From Capitella teleta (taxonomy: Eukaryota; Annelida; Polychaeta; Capitellidae), in the NCBI GenBank assembly GCA_000328365.1, contig KB308745.1, positions 32,230 through 96,229 of the forward strand: 64,000 bases of DNA, given 5' to 3'. The notes below the pieces were generated by a model. That model was not told the origin of the DNA, did not search any database, and saw only the letters and a program-made list of their open reading frames with translations. The translations under genes were made by a program, and so were the position numbers. Positions 63,964 through 64,000 of this stretch are shown one piece after another; positions within the stretch are counted from its first letter, which is position 1; each line of letters begins with the position of its first letter.

Positions 63964-64000
63964 GTCAGAAATTAGATCCCTGCGTTAACATTGGAGCCTT

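Overview
The window is nuclear DNA from an invertebrate animal. Genes are split by GT-AG introns, many only about 50-60 nt long and others of several kilobases. The DNA is AT-rich, full of microsatellites and minisatellites, and carries several non-LTR (LINE) families, TIR elements and a tRNA-derived SINE. A beta-spectrin gene, a rhodopsin-like receptor and a selenoprotein of a family known from aquatic animals all point to a marine or aquatic metazoan. The tiny introns would suit a sponge, but the sequence alone does not fix the phylum. Exon joins below were read by eye from splice sites and reading phase.

Layout. 0-5.7 kb (+): a multi-exon gene of unknown function with a tandemly duplicated in-frame exon. 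6.9-8.1 kb (+): a single-exon class A-like GPCR. 10.3-11.5 kb: a 17-bp satellite array with an assembly gap. 11.8-13.4 kb (-): a thioredoxin-fold, peroxiredoxin-like gene whose CxxC redox motif is replaced by TGA-x-x-TGA in frame, read here as selenoprotein L. 16.8-18.8 kb (+): a SAM-dependent methyltransferase. 19-24.8 kb: mainly minisatellites and intergenic DNA. 24.8-25.3 kb (-): a small secreted acidic protein, possibly driven by a TATA promoter and leader exon near 30.7 kb. 28.3-29.0 kb: a TTAA-flanked TIR element. 32.3-33.8 kb: a decayed LINE. 35.3-36.4 kb: a diverged duplication rich in nuclear-receptor half-sites.

37.7-51 kb holds genes for surface or secreted proteins: a secreted LRR protein, a membrane-anchored double lipocalin (both +), a secreted protein of unknown family and a small single-pass membrane protein (both -). 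Between them lie fragments of at least three LINEs, a MITE, a SINE and (AAT)n arrays. 51.3-56.2 kb is a PIF/Harbinger-like DNA transposon (TIRs, TTA target duplication, decayed MADF/BESS-like gene) with a LINE nested inside. 56-64 kb is the long 5' region and first three coding exons of beta-spectrin, which runs off the right edge.

The genes do not form one pathway. The strongest biological points are the putative diselenide redox protein, the double lipocalin with a membrane anchor, the duplicated alternative exon and the nested Harbinger/LINE structure.
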